In this document: positions 1 through 10,215 of the stretch, in pieces | Layout of the letters: each line of letters starts with the position of its first letter | How positions within the stretch are numbered: position 1 is the stretch's first letter | NCBI GenBank assembly: GCA_932521035.1 | Contig: OW051492.1 | Span: forward strand, 682,001 to 746,000 | Source: Oscheius dolichura | Taxonomy: Eukaryota > Nematoda > Chromadorea > Rhabditida > Rhabditidae | Direction of reading: 5' to 3' | DNA length: 64,000 nt | Made by a program: the position numbers and the translations under genes | The notes under the pieces: generated by a model | Told to the model about the DNA's origin: nothing | Seen by the model: only the letters and a program-made list of their open reading frames with translations | Database searches by the model: none

Positions 1-375
1 CAATGCGGCCAGGTGGATCACGGCGTCGAATCTCCCCTAAAAACTGTTCTTTCCCCTTAATTTTGTTAATTTTGATACCCTAGAAAAGATAGAATCCAAC
101 TGCTCCAAATTACAGACATCACACTGTTCAAAGGGAACAGTTTTCCCGGTCAATTTCTCGACTCTTTGGAGGGAGACGGGCAGTCCTCTCTCGCCTGGAA
201 AATATAGCCCTGTCCGTTGTTTACAGCGTTATTTTAATCAAATTAAAGTGAACTCACCGCCTTGAATGGCATTGACGAAGTTGTCTATACAGAGGACATC
301 GTAGCCGGCTTCCAGCAGCTCCAAAACTGTGTGGCTCCCGACGAAACCGGCTCCTCCAGTGATGAGAACCTTCAT
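1..375 (-). CDS. gale-1: UDP-glucose 4-epimerase, 5' part (runs off the left edge)
   Basis: Three exons are visible on the minus strand: 258-375, 79-194 and 1-36, with phases that join cleanly to give the first 90 residues. The start is ATG at 375, directly followed by the Rossmann dinucleotide motif GGAGFVGSH near residues 7-15, then CIDNFVNA, then [10 protein letters not shown] at the window edge. These are hallmarks of GALE of the short-chain dehydrogenase superfamily, which interconverts UDP-glucose and UDP-galactose (Leloir pathway) and in animals also UDP-GalNAc/GlcNAc. The catalytic SxnYxxxK motif lies outside the window. Family assignment is secure; only completeness is unknown. Confidence 0.93.
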
Positions 376-618
376 TTGTGCCTTTTGGGCGGAAAAATGC
401 GAGGTGGTTCTATTTTGATTGGGTGACGTGGGGAAAAGATAAGATCCAGCGAAGATAAGAAGGAACAAAATGGCCACTCTTCAAATGGCTACCGATTTTG
501 GCTGGACTTTTCTGCCGGAGGAGGGCGAGTATAGGGCCGGGCCATCGGGGACGAGGAAGGACGGCGACGATGGCTAGGGACAGCCGGCATACTGGATGGA
601 CTTTTCCAGCTTTATTCA
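376..618. other. Intergenic region between gale-1 and receptor gene 1
   Basis: Short gap between two minus-strand genes. It must contain the 5' end of gale-1 and the 3' end of receptor gene 1, whose AATAAA signal (minus strand) sits at 611-616 just past its stop codon. Reading frames here are shadows without splice-compatible structure. No repeat seen. Confidence 0.5.
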
Positions 619-2724
619 TTATATTTCGGGGATATCAGTAAAGCCTGGATGTTCTTCCTTCTTGCTGAGAAGGAGGAAGAGTAGATTGATTCCCGTCGCG
701 ATGAGGAACACCGCCAGGCAGACGATATGCACCCAATTCCGGAGGAATTTTCTCCACCTCGTGTTCCTTGAACTATTTTTCCGTTTATTAGGACGGGATT
801 CTTACATTTTGGTCTCTTTATTACTCGCCAGGTACTTGCCAATAACCAGGACGGTTAGGCTGGCTATTGTGATTAAGAATAGATTAATTATGGAATACAT
901 GGCTGAAAGACTGCGTAGCATTTGATAGTCAGCCAAAAACTCACAAAGGATGGGGATATTTATGGTCTTTGGGATGTTATCCGTCGTTATTTGGAGGACC
1001 AGGACCATGGCAAGGATAGCAGCATAGGCTAGACTCAACTGGAAGGGAAATTGACTGCGTAGGGCGTTTAATCCTCAGTCTACCTTGTCCATATAAGTGT
1101 CGAAGGAGATCGGAGCCCAGAAGAGGCCGGCCATACAAAGAAAAGTCAACACGAAGGAGGGAATCACAATCAGGACCATGTAATAGCCATCACTTCTCCG
1201 GATTTTGAAGAGGAAATTCAACTGGGCGGGGAAAATTATAGGAATAGGTAGGGGAATACCTCCGAATAGTTCCAGCTCCTCGTCGGATCGAAAAACCAGC
1301 GATTTTTTACCGCAACCCCCGTCACGGCCCAGGCATTGTTTCCCTGAAAAGAGAGGGGGGTTTGGCGCGCCCGCACCCGTAAAATCTCGGCAGCGGGCGT
1401 TCTGGTATTCCGCGCGGCGCGCTTTCCAGTCCCCCGAGGTGCCGAGACTCAACGGGTGCGGTATCACGCCAAATTCTTACCATAATATGGATCTGTCGCA
1501 CCAGTTCAGTGCTAATCGACCCAGCCAACAACATCTCCTCCTTCACACTGGTATAAGCCGTGTATTTTATGGCACATTCTTGAGAATCGAATGGGAAATC
1601 GGACATCTAAACCGGGTTACGGTAATGGGCAGGAGAGGAAGGAAATACATTTAATTCACAGATGAAGGTGATCACAGCCGAGATATACCAATAGCAGGTG
1701 CCGTTGGAATAGATTACGACTGATTGGAGGTCAGGGATTAGGGGCTCTAGGTAGTCAGAACTGAAAGAAGGGAAAGGAATTGTGGAAGAAAGCAAGATCC
1801 CGGTTTAGAGGAAGATTGCTGGGTTCCGCCACGATAATATCCACTACCAGGATCATTTGGGAAGAACCTGGACCAAAAAAATCCCAGCCAGGCCCTAATT
1901 TTTGCCCTGAGGGGAGGAGGAGGCCCTATTTCGGAGAATTACGGTAACCATAAGTAGGCAAAAAGCCCAATTTCGGGCTTAGACGGGCATGACGCGTGTT
2001 TGTGTCCGTATCTCGGGCATTTCTTGGTCGATTTCAAAAATTCAAAGACCTACTTGGAGAGCAGGTCAAGACAATTCTAACGAGTCCCGTTACAGCTCAA
2101 CCGACCCGATAAAAAAATCTGTAGCCTCGCAAACTTTTACAGATGGGGCGCGCCAGGGCGTTTGCCCATGACTGACCCTCTTATGAGAAGAAAAAACTCC
2201 TATACAACGAAAAGAACCTGCTTAGATATACTCACATATCATAGGTAACAACATCCGGCAGCCAGACCTTATCCCTCGGTACTACCATATGTTCGATGTT
2301 ATTGAAATTGCCCGGGTTCCATCTCAGCCTCTCGTCCACCCAGTTGATCATAACCTCTGATATGATCCTTATCGTCTGTTCCGGTTCCTTCTAAACCATT
2401 TTTAAACTGGAAAAAAACAGCGGGAAATCCCCTTACCAAGTCCAGGATTTTCCCGTACATTAGGGTGATATTAACGGTTTTGGACATATTCCGATGGAGA
2501 TTCTCATTCCTGGCCCGGCCGTAGATTGCCGGGATCTCCTTTTGGTAGTCCTTCTCCAGAAAGACGTAATTCAACAATCGGTGCTGAGTATTCAAATAGT
2601 CTTCCATCGTTTCCTGGGTGGAATTGAAATGGGTCCTGACGGGAGAAGAATTCGGCAGAACCTGGCTACAGTAACCCGGAACCAAGAGGAGGAATAGAGA
2701 AATAACCAGAATCAGCCGATCCAT
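619..2724 (-). CDS. Cys-loop ligand-gated ion channel subunit (nicotinic-receptor superfamily), copy 1
   Basis: Eight exons join in frame: 2437-2724, 2236-2390, 1649-1760, 1481-1606, 1260-1343, 1084-1221, 806-1038, 619-772; 429 residues. The start at 2724 is chosen because it opens a clear signal peptide (MDRLILVISLFLLLVPGYCS); an upstream in-frame ATG would bury it. Binding-loop landmarks: WVDERLRW near residue 113 and WLPD near 139. The Cys-loop has exactly 13 residues between C182 and C196 and ends FPFDSQEC. Four hydrophobic segments follow (TM1 about 269-292, TM2 from 303, TM3, TM4 near the C-terminus). No vicinal Cys pair is visible in loop C, so it is not a classical alpha subunit. The residue before TM2 is acidic (MDKLSL) and the PAR signature of anion channels is absent, so a cation channel is inferred. 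Intron 4 carries a hairpin repeat. Ligand is unknown. Confidence 0.88.
1371..1461. repeat. Hairpin element (family A) in an intron of receptor gene 1
   Basis: Left arm contains CCCGTAAAATCTCGGCAG and the right arm is a mutated reverse complement ending ACGGGTGCGG, with about 45 bp of GC-rich spacer. It lies wholly between exons 4 and 5 of the receptor gene. Confidence 0.85.
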
Positions 2725-3056
2725 GTTGTCGCTTCTTGTCGTCGCAGTGTTTTGTGCCGGGAGAACATTGGAAAATGTCCGAATGTGGACAGCTGTACAA
2801 TCAGCTGTGGGGGCACATTGAACCCATGGTTTTGGGAGCAGGAAGGGGAAAATGGGGAGGGGGAGTCGAAAGATCAATGAGGGCTAAAGAGAGACTTAGC
2901 TGAAGCTCATGTTTACCTTCCGCTGCTCAAATTTCGTCAAATGTTTATTACTCAACGTAGTGTCTGCATCGGGGTTACACGAAAGTGATTGGAGGGGACC
3001 GAACCCGAAACCGAAAATTTTCATAAATTTCTTTCGGTCCCGAAACCGAAATTTCG

Positions 3057-3441
3057 TGCAACCCTAGACGGAGGTTATAACTTTTCAACCAAGCATCCGT
3101 TTTTAACGATCTAACCATCTTCTTATAGAGCACAAAAAATGCAGTTCAACAAGTATATAAACTTTTCAATTACTCATGGAAACCATTGAGAAATTCCCAC
3201 TTGAACATAAAATTTTTTGAAAAAATCGACCAAATTTTTCTCCTCGAAAATTACGAAAAAATGTGCCCTTTGCATATCGTTTTATCGCCGTCTAGTGCAG
3301 CTCTTTTAACGTTCATATATGCGTTGAACTGCATTTTTTGTGCTCTATAAGAAGATAGTGAGATCGTCAAAAACGGATGCTTGGTTGAAAAGTTATAACC
3401 TCCGTCTCAGTCCGTCTCGGTGTTTCGTCTCGTGCAACCCT
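3057..3441. mobile_element. Palindromic MITE-like element
   Basis: Arms at about 3057-3159 and 3316-3441 are reverse complements over roughly 100 bp with few mismatches: the left arm reads GTGCAACCCT, AGACGGAGGTTATAAC, AAGCATCCGTTTTTAACG, TATAGAGCACAAAAAATGC; the right arm carries the inverted copies and ends GTGCAACCCT. The roughly 155-bp centre has no coding potential. It looks like a foldback non-autonomous DNA element. Confidence 0.75.
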
Positions 3442-3638
3442 GGTCTGCATGCTCTTAGCCTTTATCTCTGATCTTCTCTACAGTACCCCTTCATTTTAGG
3501 GCAGTAGCTGACGTCTCCCGGCTATAATTGCTCAAAATCGATAACCACAATGGATAGCTACCCTGTCTGATGGCGTATCGTTGTGTGTTCGAGGACGACT
3601 GTGGATTCCAGTGTACTCTCGTTGGCTGCATTCAATTG

Positions 3639-3901
3639 TTAAAGGAACTGTCAGGGACTGGGGCGGGTTACTGTAGTTGAGGTATATAGACACATATGTA
3701 CAGCCCAAATTCAGCATTTTTATGAAAAATGGAAAACATCATCAGAATCAGCGTCAAAAATCACATCGAATGAGCTACATCCCCCGCATACCGTTAATAC
3801 TATCTGATAATAACAAGGCGGGAGCGCTATCGTTTCGAGACCCGTGAACGGAATCAGGCAACTTCGTGAACGAAACTCCCAGTCCCTGACAGTTCCTTTA
3901 A
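3639..3901. mobile_element. 263-bp element with perfect 24-bp terminal inverted repeats
   Basis: The left end begins TTAAAGGAACTGTCAG and continues to 3662; bases 3878-3901 are its exact reverse complement. Both ends carry TTAA, the target used by piggyBac-type transposases, though here TTAA could simply be part of the repeat. No transposase is encoded, so this would be a non-autonomous element. Confidence 0.65.
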
Positions 3902-4602
3902 TAGTCTGTTTCCAAATTACCCATTTTTATATCTAATTATCAGATAATATTAACGGCATTTCTCCTTATTTCCAAGGAGACCTCGGACTGCTTGGCATAA
4001 CCTACTTCTTCTGGTTCTATGGTCTCGGTGCCATATTCTTTTCTAAATTTTGCTACAGTAACGTACCGTAAAAAGAGAATTTCACGGTATACAGAATTTT
4101 CCAGAACCTTCCTAAAACAATAACTTACATGGCTCTAGGAGTGGAACTTACGGCAGGTTACTGGTACTTTATAAGGCAAGGAGGTATTATTACTAGGGTG
4201 ACGGTTGAACGCCTGGGGGGTTTGGCGTGTTGTTTTTGGCCCCTCTCTTATAAAATTTTTGCCAATTTAACCAGATTTTAGGTCATCACACCCCTAAGCT
4301 TAGGATGGTTCCTCAAAACTAGTCACCTCATCCTGGTCCGTGAGTCTCCCTTTTTTTCTAAAATGTAGTCATTTCTCTCTTTCAGCTCTGTTAGTGAAGA
4401 TTATGATCCAGTTGTTGGTTTGTATCTGTCGAGATTACTGCAATCGGACGCGGATACGACCTATATAGAGGAAGGATGAGCCGATGTCAACATCAGATTT
4501 CTTTTGAAACGAAAAATAAAGCGATTTATGGAGTCGAGCTCCAATTGAAGGAGAGTGGAGATCTATGAAGGTGAATGAATTAGTAAACCTTTTCGAAGAC
4601 AC

Positions 4603-4770
4603 GGCGCCCGCACCCGTAAAATCTCGGCAGCTGCGCACTACGGCTTTCCGGTGCCTAATTTTAGTGTCGCCTTTATAGGTTTTGGTGTTTGAGGTTTGTA
4701 ACCTTTCTGAACCATCAAAAGATGCGGGCAGAGTATTTTTTGGAATGCCTTCCTTTTGTGGAAGGCGATA
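4603..4770 (-). repeat. Composite repeat (family B), inverted copy
   Basis: Reverse-orientation copy of the roughly 170-bp repeat also present at 7846-8020, 55584-55756 and 60911-61084. One end is the hairpin-arm sequence CCCGTAAAATCTCGGCAG, the other the small palindrome GCCTTCC...GGAAGGC. Confidence 0.75.
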
Positions 4771-5287
4771 TATGCGTGAAAAAGGCGATAAGATTACGGT
4801 AGATTGAAAAGTGTTGATAAATCTATTTGAACCACGACTAGATGGTTGTAGCCCTTTCCACGGGAAGTATATACGATTTTTTTGGTAAAATTGGGTATTC
4901 TAATGAGGTCCAAACGAGGTTTCAACTGGAAAAATGAGTGGGCGCCTTTTTTGATATAGGCCTACAATTCCAGATTTATCGAATCACGGCAGAATTCATC
5001 GGGGACAAAGGGGGATTCTCAATCGAAACCGTATGGAGGACACGGTGGGAGAAGGTCAGCTGGCCTTCGTCGGCGACATCCCGGGCCGTTGGCGACATCG
5101 CCAGCCGTTGAGGCGGGGGTGTCGGCGCCATATTCCCTTCTAAATTTTGTTACAGTAATCGGGGACAGCCGAAATCAATGTCAGATCTCCTCTGAAACGG
5201 AAAATAAGGTGTTTTATGCAGGATCCCGAATTTGAGAGAGATATATTTATATTGTTATAACAATTTATAAACAGCTTCTCATGAATT

Positions 5288-7642
5288 CTACCTCAAGAGT
5301 AAGACAATCAGATTGACAATGGCCGCCGAGGTGAAGAAGATCAGGCAAATGATGTGGATGTTCTCCGTTAGGCGGCTCTTCCACCAAGGAGTCGACAAGC
5401 TACTAAACCTCTATTTCTTCTCATCTTTTCCCATTTCTTACCTTTTCTTATTCTTGACCAGGAGATATTTCCCAATAACTAGGACAGCTAAACTAGCTAC
5501 CGTTATCAGGGTCAGGTTGATTAGGGAATAAATGGCTGAAATGGTCCTGTGAAGAAGAAGAATTCAAAAACCAACAAAGGATGGGAATCTGGGCAGTTTT
5601 TGGAATACTATCCGTTGTTATTTGAAGCACCAGAACCATGGAGAGGATGGCGGCAAAGCCCAAATTCAACTGGAAGGGATACTTGAACTAATAGAGGAGT
5701 TCACCTTGTCCATATAAGTGTCAAAGGAGATCGGAGCCCAGAAGAGGCCGGCCATACAGAGAAAAGTCAGGACAAAGGAGGGAATTATGATCAGGACAAC
5801 GTAATAGCCAGATGCCCGTTGGAAAGTGTAGAGAAAACGGACCTAAAAATCTGTTTTCCTCTCATTTTAACGGTATCAAGGACTGAATGGTCCTGTGGTA
5901 CCACTGTCGCCGCACCCGTAAAATCTCGGCAGCTGGGGGTGTAGTATCCCGGGAGGCGCGCTTTCAGATCTCCAAACTGCCGAGATTCTATGGGTGCAGG
6001 CGCGCGGAAAACGGCAAGATGGAGGGTTATAAAAGGGGGGAGAAGACTTCTTTTTTCTCAATCTACCTCAGTATAATTCCAATTATGAACATTGTCCGTA
6101 AAGTAACCGGCAACGAATCGATGTCCCGTCACGCTCCACAGATTATTTGCCTGACAAATTTCCTCTATTTCAAACCAGAAAAGGAAAGCAGACTTACAAC
6201 ACTGTCAAAGTCATATTTGGCATCGTAATAACCATTTACACGAAGTTCTGACGATATGGCGTAGTAGGTAGCGTAGGGAATACCACATTCTTGTGAATCA
6301 AACGGAAAGTCGGAGATCTGATCATGGAGGGAACTTTGAATTGAGAACCTCACCATAAAATACCCATAACTCATGAATTTGCACCTTTACTTATTAATGT
6401 TAAATACCAGCCGTTTCGACCCCCCTGCGGGGGGTCTTCGGCTGGACGTCCCCTTCGGGGGCTGGAGATTTCTCCACCCGTCCAGTCCCTCTCTCTCTCT
6501 CTTTCCTCCTCCCCCGTCCAGTCCTTCCCGCTTTCCCCACCCCTCGTCCAATCTATTCCCCTCCCCTTCTCTCGAATCCCCTGTTCGGTCTCTCTCATCG
6601 GCGTGTACCTCTTCTAGTCCTCTCTGTAATTGGGTCCCCTTCTATCGTCTCGCTCTCACATAGAGTCCCTTCCCCCCTCTGTCTTTTCCAGGAAATGCTC
6701 CAAATCGTGAGTTATAGTCGTTTTTTGTCAAACGCTAGTAATTCAAGACCCGCTCACATCCAAATAACACATGAAGTTTCCAATTCCCGCATGGTAATAG
6801 ACTAATGTTCCGTTGGCAAAGATGGTTAGCATTTGTTTTTCCGTCGGAATGATTTCTACCCAATCAGAACTAAAATATTTCGAATTTCCCGGAATAAATG
6901 GAGTCGTACAGATCATAGGGTACAATATCCGGAACCCAGACTCGATCCTTCGGCAGGACAATAACATCGACGTCACTGAAATTACTCGGATTCCAGGAGA
7001 GGCGGATATCTTCCCAACTGACGTAGGACTCGGCTATCAGGCGGATATTCTGCTCTACTTCATTCTAAACACAGTTTTTAGCCGAAAAATTGGGAAAATT
7101 CTTACCAACGTGAGCATTTTTGTATACATTAGGGTCACATTAGCTATCAGCGGTATCTTTAGACCATTCTGATGGGTTCTGGCTGGAAAAGAGCGGATAA
7201 AGGGGAGAATAGAGACACAGTTAGACAGCTGGACGGGAAAATTCTCCCAAAATCAAGGCAAATTACCGTAATACACCCAGAATACGGCAAGGAAGGGACT
7301 AGAGAGCCACAGTTAGACAGCTGGACGGGGAAAAATACTTCTGGAGGCGGATTCTTTCCCATTTTTTGATGGGATACGGTATTTTCCGCTTCTTACCATT
7401 GATATAAGTCGCCGGGATGTCTTTCTGATAGTTTTTGAATAGAAAATTGACTAATTTCGTTTCGGCGTCCAAGAAATCCTTCAGAATCTGGTATCTCTCC
7501 CCCGGGAGAAGGCTCATCTCTTCCAGCTGCTCCCCAGAACTCAGAACATCTCCTAGAAGAAAGGAAAATACAATATGAAAGGGGTGTTCTTACTTCCAGC
7601 GACGAGAAATAGAACAGACAGGCAGAAGAGGAAGGAAACCAT
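5288..7642 (-). CDS. Cys-loop ligand-gated ion channel subunit, copy 2 (possible frame defect)
   Basis: Ten exons: 7594-7642, 7397-7552, 7106-7182, 6910-7064, 6758-6869, 6198-6317, 6067-6150, 5705-5842, 5442-5669, 5288-5402. The start opens a signal peptide (MVSFLFCLSVLFLVAG). Four exons have exactly the same lengths as in copy 1 (155, 112, 84, 138 bp), and both genes share WNP, FPFDSQEC with a 13-residue Cys-loop, and the TM1 motif PSFVLTFLCMAGLFWAP, so they arose by tandem duplication. The exon encoding TM2-TM3 is 228 bp instead of 233 and is out of frame between ILCWFLN and RTISAIYS. Frame is restored only by removing a 25-bp GT-AG segment (5547-5571) that would be an extraordinarily short intron; otherwise the gene has a frameshift. 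TM4 and a stop are intact. With the segment removed the product is 402 residues. Function as for copy 1; no loop C Cys pair. Confidence 0.8.
5908..6006. repeat. Hairpin element (family A) in an intron of receptor gene 2
   Basis: Arms CCCGTAAAATCTCGGCAG and its near-complement ending TATGGGTGCAGG around a 50-bp GC-rich centre. It occupies the intron just upstream of the TM1 exon, near the position of the element in copy 1, where the host intron is the equivalent or neighbouring one. Confidence 0.85.
6410..6660. repeat. GC hairpins followed by a pyrimidine-rich tract, in a receptor-2 intron
   Basis: Two strong stem-loops (GACCCCCCTGCGGGGGGTC near 6420, GTCCCCTTCGGGGGC near 6450) precede about 200 bp of CT-rich low-complexity sequence. 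Reading frames through it are low-complexity artefacts. Confidence 0.6.
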
Positions 7643-7845
7643 TATTACTCTGGGGGAGGCGAGTGAGTAATATATTTGATGAAATTTGAGCGGTGGAAAT
7701 AACTTTTGGTAGTCACAAGAGAAAAAGTCAAACAGAGATCCGAAATGAGGCAGCGGCGTGACAAAGCTGCAGAAAACATCAGTACCAAAAAACATCAGTA
7801 CCAAAAAATGTTCTGCTGTACGAAGTTCTTCACTTCCTCAATTTT

Positions 7846-8020
7846 ATCGTCTTCCACAATGGGAAGGCTTTCCAAAAATTACTCTGTCCACATCATTCGA
7901 TGGGTCAGAAACGGTACAAACCTCAAGTGCTTGAAAACCTGTAATAGGCACCGCTAAAACTCGGCGTCGGAAAGCCGTAGCGCGCAGCTGCCGAGATTTT
8001 ACGGGTGCGGCTGCTGCGCG
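7846..8020 (+). repeat. Composite repeat (family B)
   Basis: Begins CTTCCACAATGGGAAGGC, passes through CTCTGTCCACATC and GGGTCAGAAA, and ends in the family A arm CTGCCGAGATTTTACGGG followed by a GC-rich tail. It matches the copies at 55584 and 60911 over its whole length. Confidence 0.8.
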
Positions 8021-8421
8021 TCTGAAGTCGCTCCAAATCAACCATTGCTCACAAACTCTATCATTTGTTTCTGATTGTGATAACATTTTCTAACATTTCT
8101 ATATATCATCTTGTAGAGGAGATCGAGATCTATCGTTTGGTACTAAGCTCGTGTAAAATGGATGTGTGAAATTAGTTGAAAGAGGCCAAAAAGTGGAAGA
8201 GGAGGTCTAGAAAAGTACCTAGTGAAGCGCCGCTGCTCCCGTAGAATCTAGGCAGCTGATTGAAAAGCGCCTATATATACGAGGTGGATTTCCCTCGCCG
8301 TCGCAAATATTCGCCGTCTCTACGCTTCCGTCAGACCTCCGCTTCAGAGTGAAAACGCTGTAGGAGGCAGTGGCATGAGAGGGACGGCGGGCATCTGCGA
8401 GTCAAATAACCCGACCAAGTG

Positions 8422-8574
8422 GATAGATGGGCCCGTCTATCGGTCAAATTCTTTCTTTTTGTTCCTATTTTACCCCTTTTCCTAGCTGTTTCACCGTTTT
8501 TCTATTATTTCCTGCCTAACTGTGGCTCTTTCTCTCTGTGGCTGACCAAGTGGAAGTAGATGGGCCCGTCTATC
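8422..8574. repeat. Paired near-perfect palindromes around GGGCCC
   Basis: GATAGATGGGCCCGTCTATC at 8422-8441 and a variant at 8556-8574, each preceded by GACCAAGTGGA. Spacing is about 134 bp. Could be a short tandem duplication of a palindromic site. Confidence 0.55.
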
Positions 8575-8654
8575 CGTCGCATATATATATTTTTCCCCTC
8601 TTTTTTTTACAGTAATCCCTTTAAAAATGGATGTATTTATTTCCTAAAATCTAT

Positions 8655-10215
8655 CTAGAACGGTAGAACTTGGGCTGATCTCTCGCAGCGTTCTTGTCCT
8701 TCCAGGCAGTGCCAGCCGTTTGGACAGCAGAAATTCGAACAGCAGACTCCCTAAAATCTCTAGTTTCTGTGTCAAATTAAAGAGAAAAGGATACTGTAGG
8801 TCCCACAGCGAAGAAAAACAATCGCTTCGGGACCCACAGCCCTTTAAAATGAGGCATACAGTACATTTTGGAGGGGACAGCAAGTATGCTTTCCATTGTC
8901 CCCATTGGTACAGCAGGTGGTCATAGCCGGACAGGTCATTCCTTCTCCACAGCCGATCCGTTGCAATTCCTTCGGGAGGAAGTCATCCACCCGCTGGGCA
9001 CGGTGCGTATCGATGGGACTCTTTCTCTTGATCGGGGTCGAGGAGAACTTCTTCAGCCAGGGAATGGCCTTAATTTTTGATTTTACAGTATATTATAGGA
9101 AGATAAGAGCCTTACCGTCCATCCTTCCGCCTCCACGCATCGCTGCCCGGAGGGATCGCATCTCATCCCATGGGGACAGCAGTGCATATGGTCGGCGCAG
9201 CAGGTAGCATCCTCCGCCGGGCAACAGCCGTATTTTCCCTGGACCAGAAGGCAGCAGGTCGAACCTAGAACAACTTTTCTTGTAGAGTTTTTTGTGCTGA
9301 TCACGGTGATATAAACAGTTTTTATAGAAGTGATCAAAATCCAAAGTTATGAGCAATTTATTGAAACACTCCTGTTTTCAACCAAAAAGGTCGGGATAAC
9401 CAAAATTTTTTAGAAGTACTGTATCTCTTCTACTACCTTTGAAATTACCTTCAGAATTATATAAACTGGTTAGAAGACATTTTAACGTTATTTTTTAACA
9501 AAATCCGTCGGTTTTATGCGTTACGGTAGGCGCGGCGTGCCCAGACCTCCCAGCTGCCGAGATCTTACGGGTGCGCCCGCAATTTTCGTCAAACACTGTT
9601 TTTCATCGAATGCTCGGTATTTTCACCCTATTTTTTAGATTTTTTTATTTCTAAAGATATTGTAGCTTTTCAGGGGCTTGAATACGGTAGAAATAAGCTA
9701 TAAACCTGAGGGGCACTTGCTCCTGCGATCGGGGCAGATGACTTCATTGAATTGGTTGACTTTAGAGGCGCGGTGCTTCTTCAACAACGGGGTGATTATA
9801 TTCTTAAATTGGCGGGTATTTTATAATATTTAAATAGTTTTTTACATTCTGAATACACCGGGCCTGTTCCACGTCGCAGGTATTTCCCTCCGGGCAACAG
9901 TGAATATGGTCATTGCAGCAGACGGCATTCTGCATAGGACAGCAGCCCCATTCTCCGTCCTGAATGGAATTTTGCCCTTTTTGCTGAGTATTCAACGTTC
10001 TACGCAGTGAATTCGAATAATATAGAGGCTATATAATTCGCTTAAACCATAAATTTGAACGTACCGCCAACTGGCAGCAGGTAGACGAGTCCGGGCAGCT
10101 GTATTCCGTATCCCCGCATTGTTTACCGTACTAAAATCCTTTTTCTTGTTAAAATTATAGGAAAATAACTAACAGCGAGGCTGAAAAATACGAGCGGAAG
10201 AACGAGAAGACGCAT
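8655..10215 (-). CDS. pgrn-1: Granulin/progranulin precursor with three granulin modules
   Basis: Seven exons join in frame: 10174-10215, 10065-10130, 9846-9959, 9706-9802, 9116-9264, 8865-9068, 8655-8750; 255 residues. A short signal peptide ([14 protein letters not shown]) is encoded by exon 1. Module 1 is canonical, with [29 protein letters not shown]. Module 2 is canonical, with [20 protein letters not shown]. Module 3 is shortened: [18 protein letters not shown] lacks the DHxH block between Cys pairs. Granulins are secreted or lysosomal cysteine-rich growth-factor-like peptides; the three-module layout matches nematode progranulin rather than the seven and a half modules of mammals. A hairpin sits in the last intron (about 8796-8838). 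The identification rests on repeated CC pairs and is firm. Confidence 0.92.
9538..9572. repeat. Solo arm of the family A hairpin in a granulin intron
   Basis: CTGCCGAGATCTTACGGG flanked by GC-rich bases, with no partner arm nearby. Half of a family A element, inside an intron of the granulin gene. Confidence 0.6.

Larger units (their letters stand above)
2725..5287. other. Repeat-filled intergenic region between the two receptor genes
   Basis: No convincing coding exon in 2.5 kb. It holds a large palindromic element (3057-3441), a 263-bp element with perfect 24-bp terminal inverted repeats (3639-3901), an inverted copy of the 170-bp composite repeat (4603-4770) and a local direct duplication: the block GGTGCCATATTCTTTTCTAA near 4031 recurs with changes near 5126, and the block following 4485 recurs near 5165. 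It also contains the upstream region of receptor copy 2's downstream neighbour, receptor copy 1. Confidence 0.6.
7643..8654. other. Intergenic region between receptor gene 2 and the granulin gene
   Basis: Carries a family B repeat (7846-8020), an isolated hairpin arm near 8232-8258, and two copies of a palindrome centred on GGGCCC (8422-8441 and 8556-8574). No coding exon supported. It holds the promoter side of receptor gene 2. Confidence 0.5.

Noticed and set aside
6371-6663. Overlapping frames in the CT-rich tract of the receptor-2 intron
   Set aside because: Simple-sequence artefact lying inside a well-supported intron.
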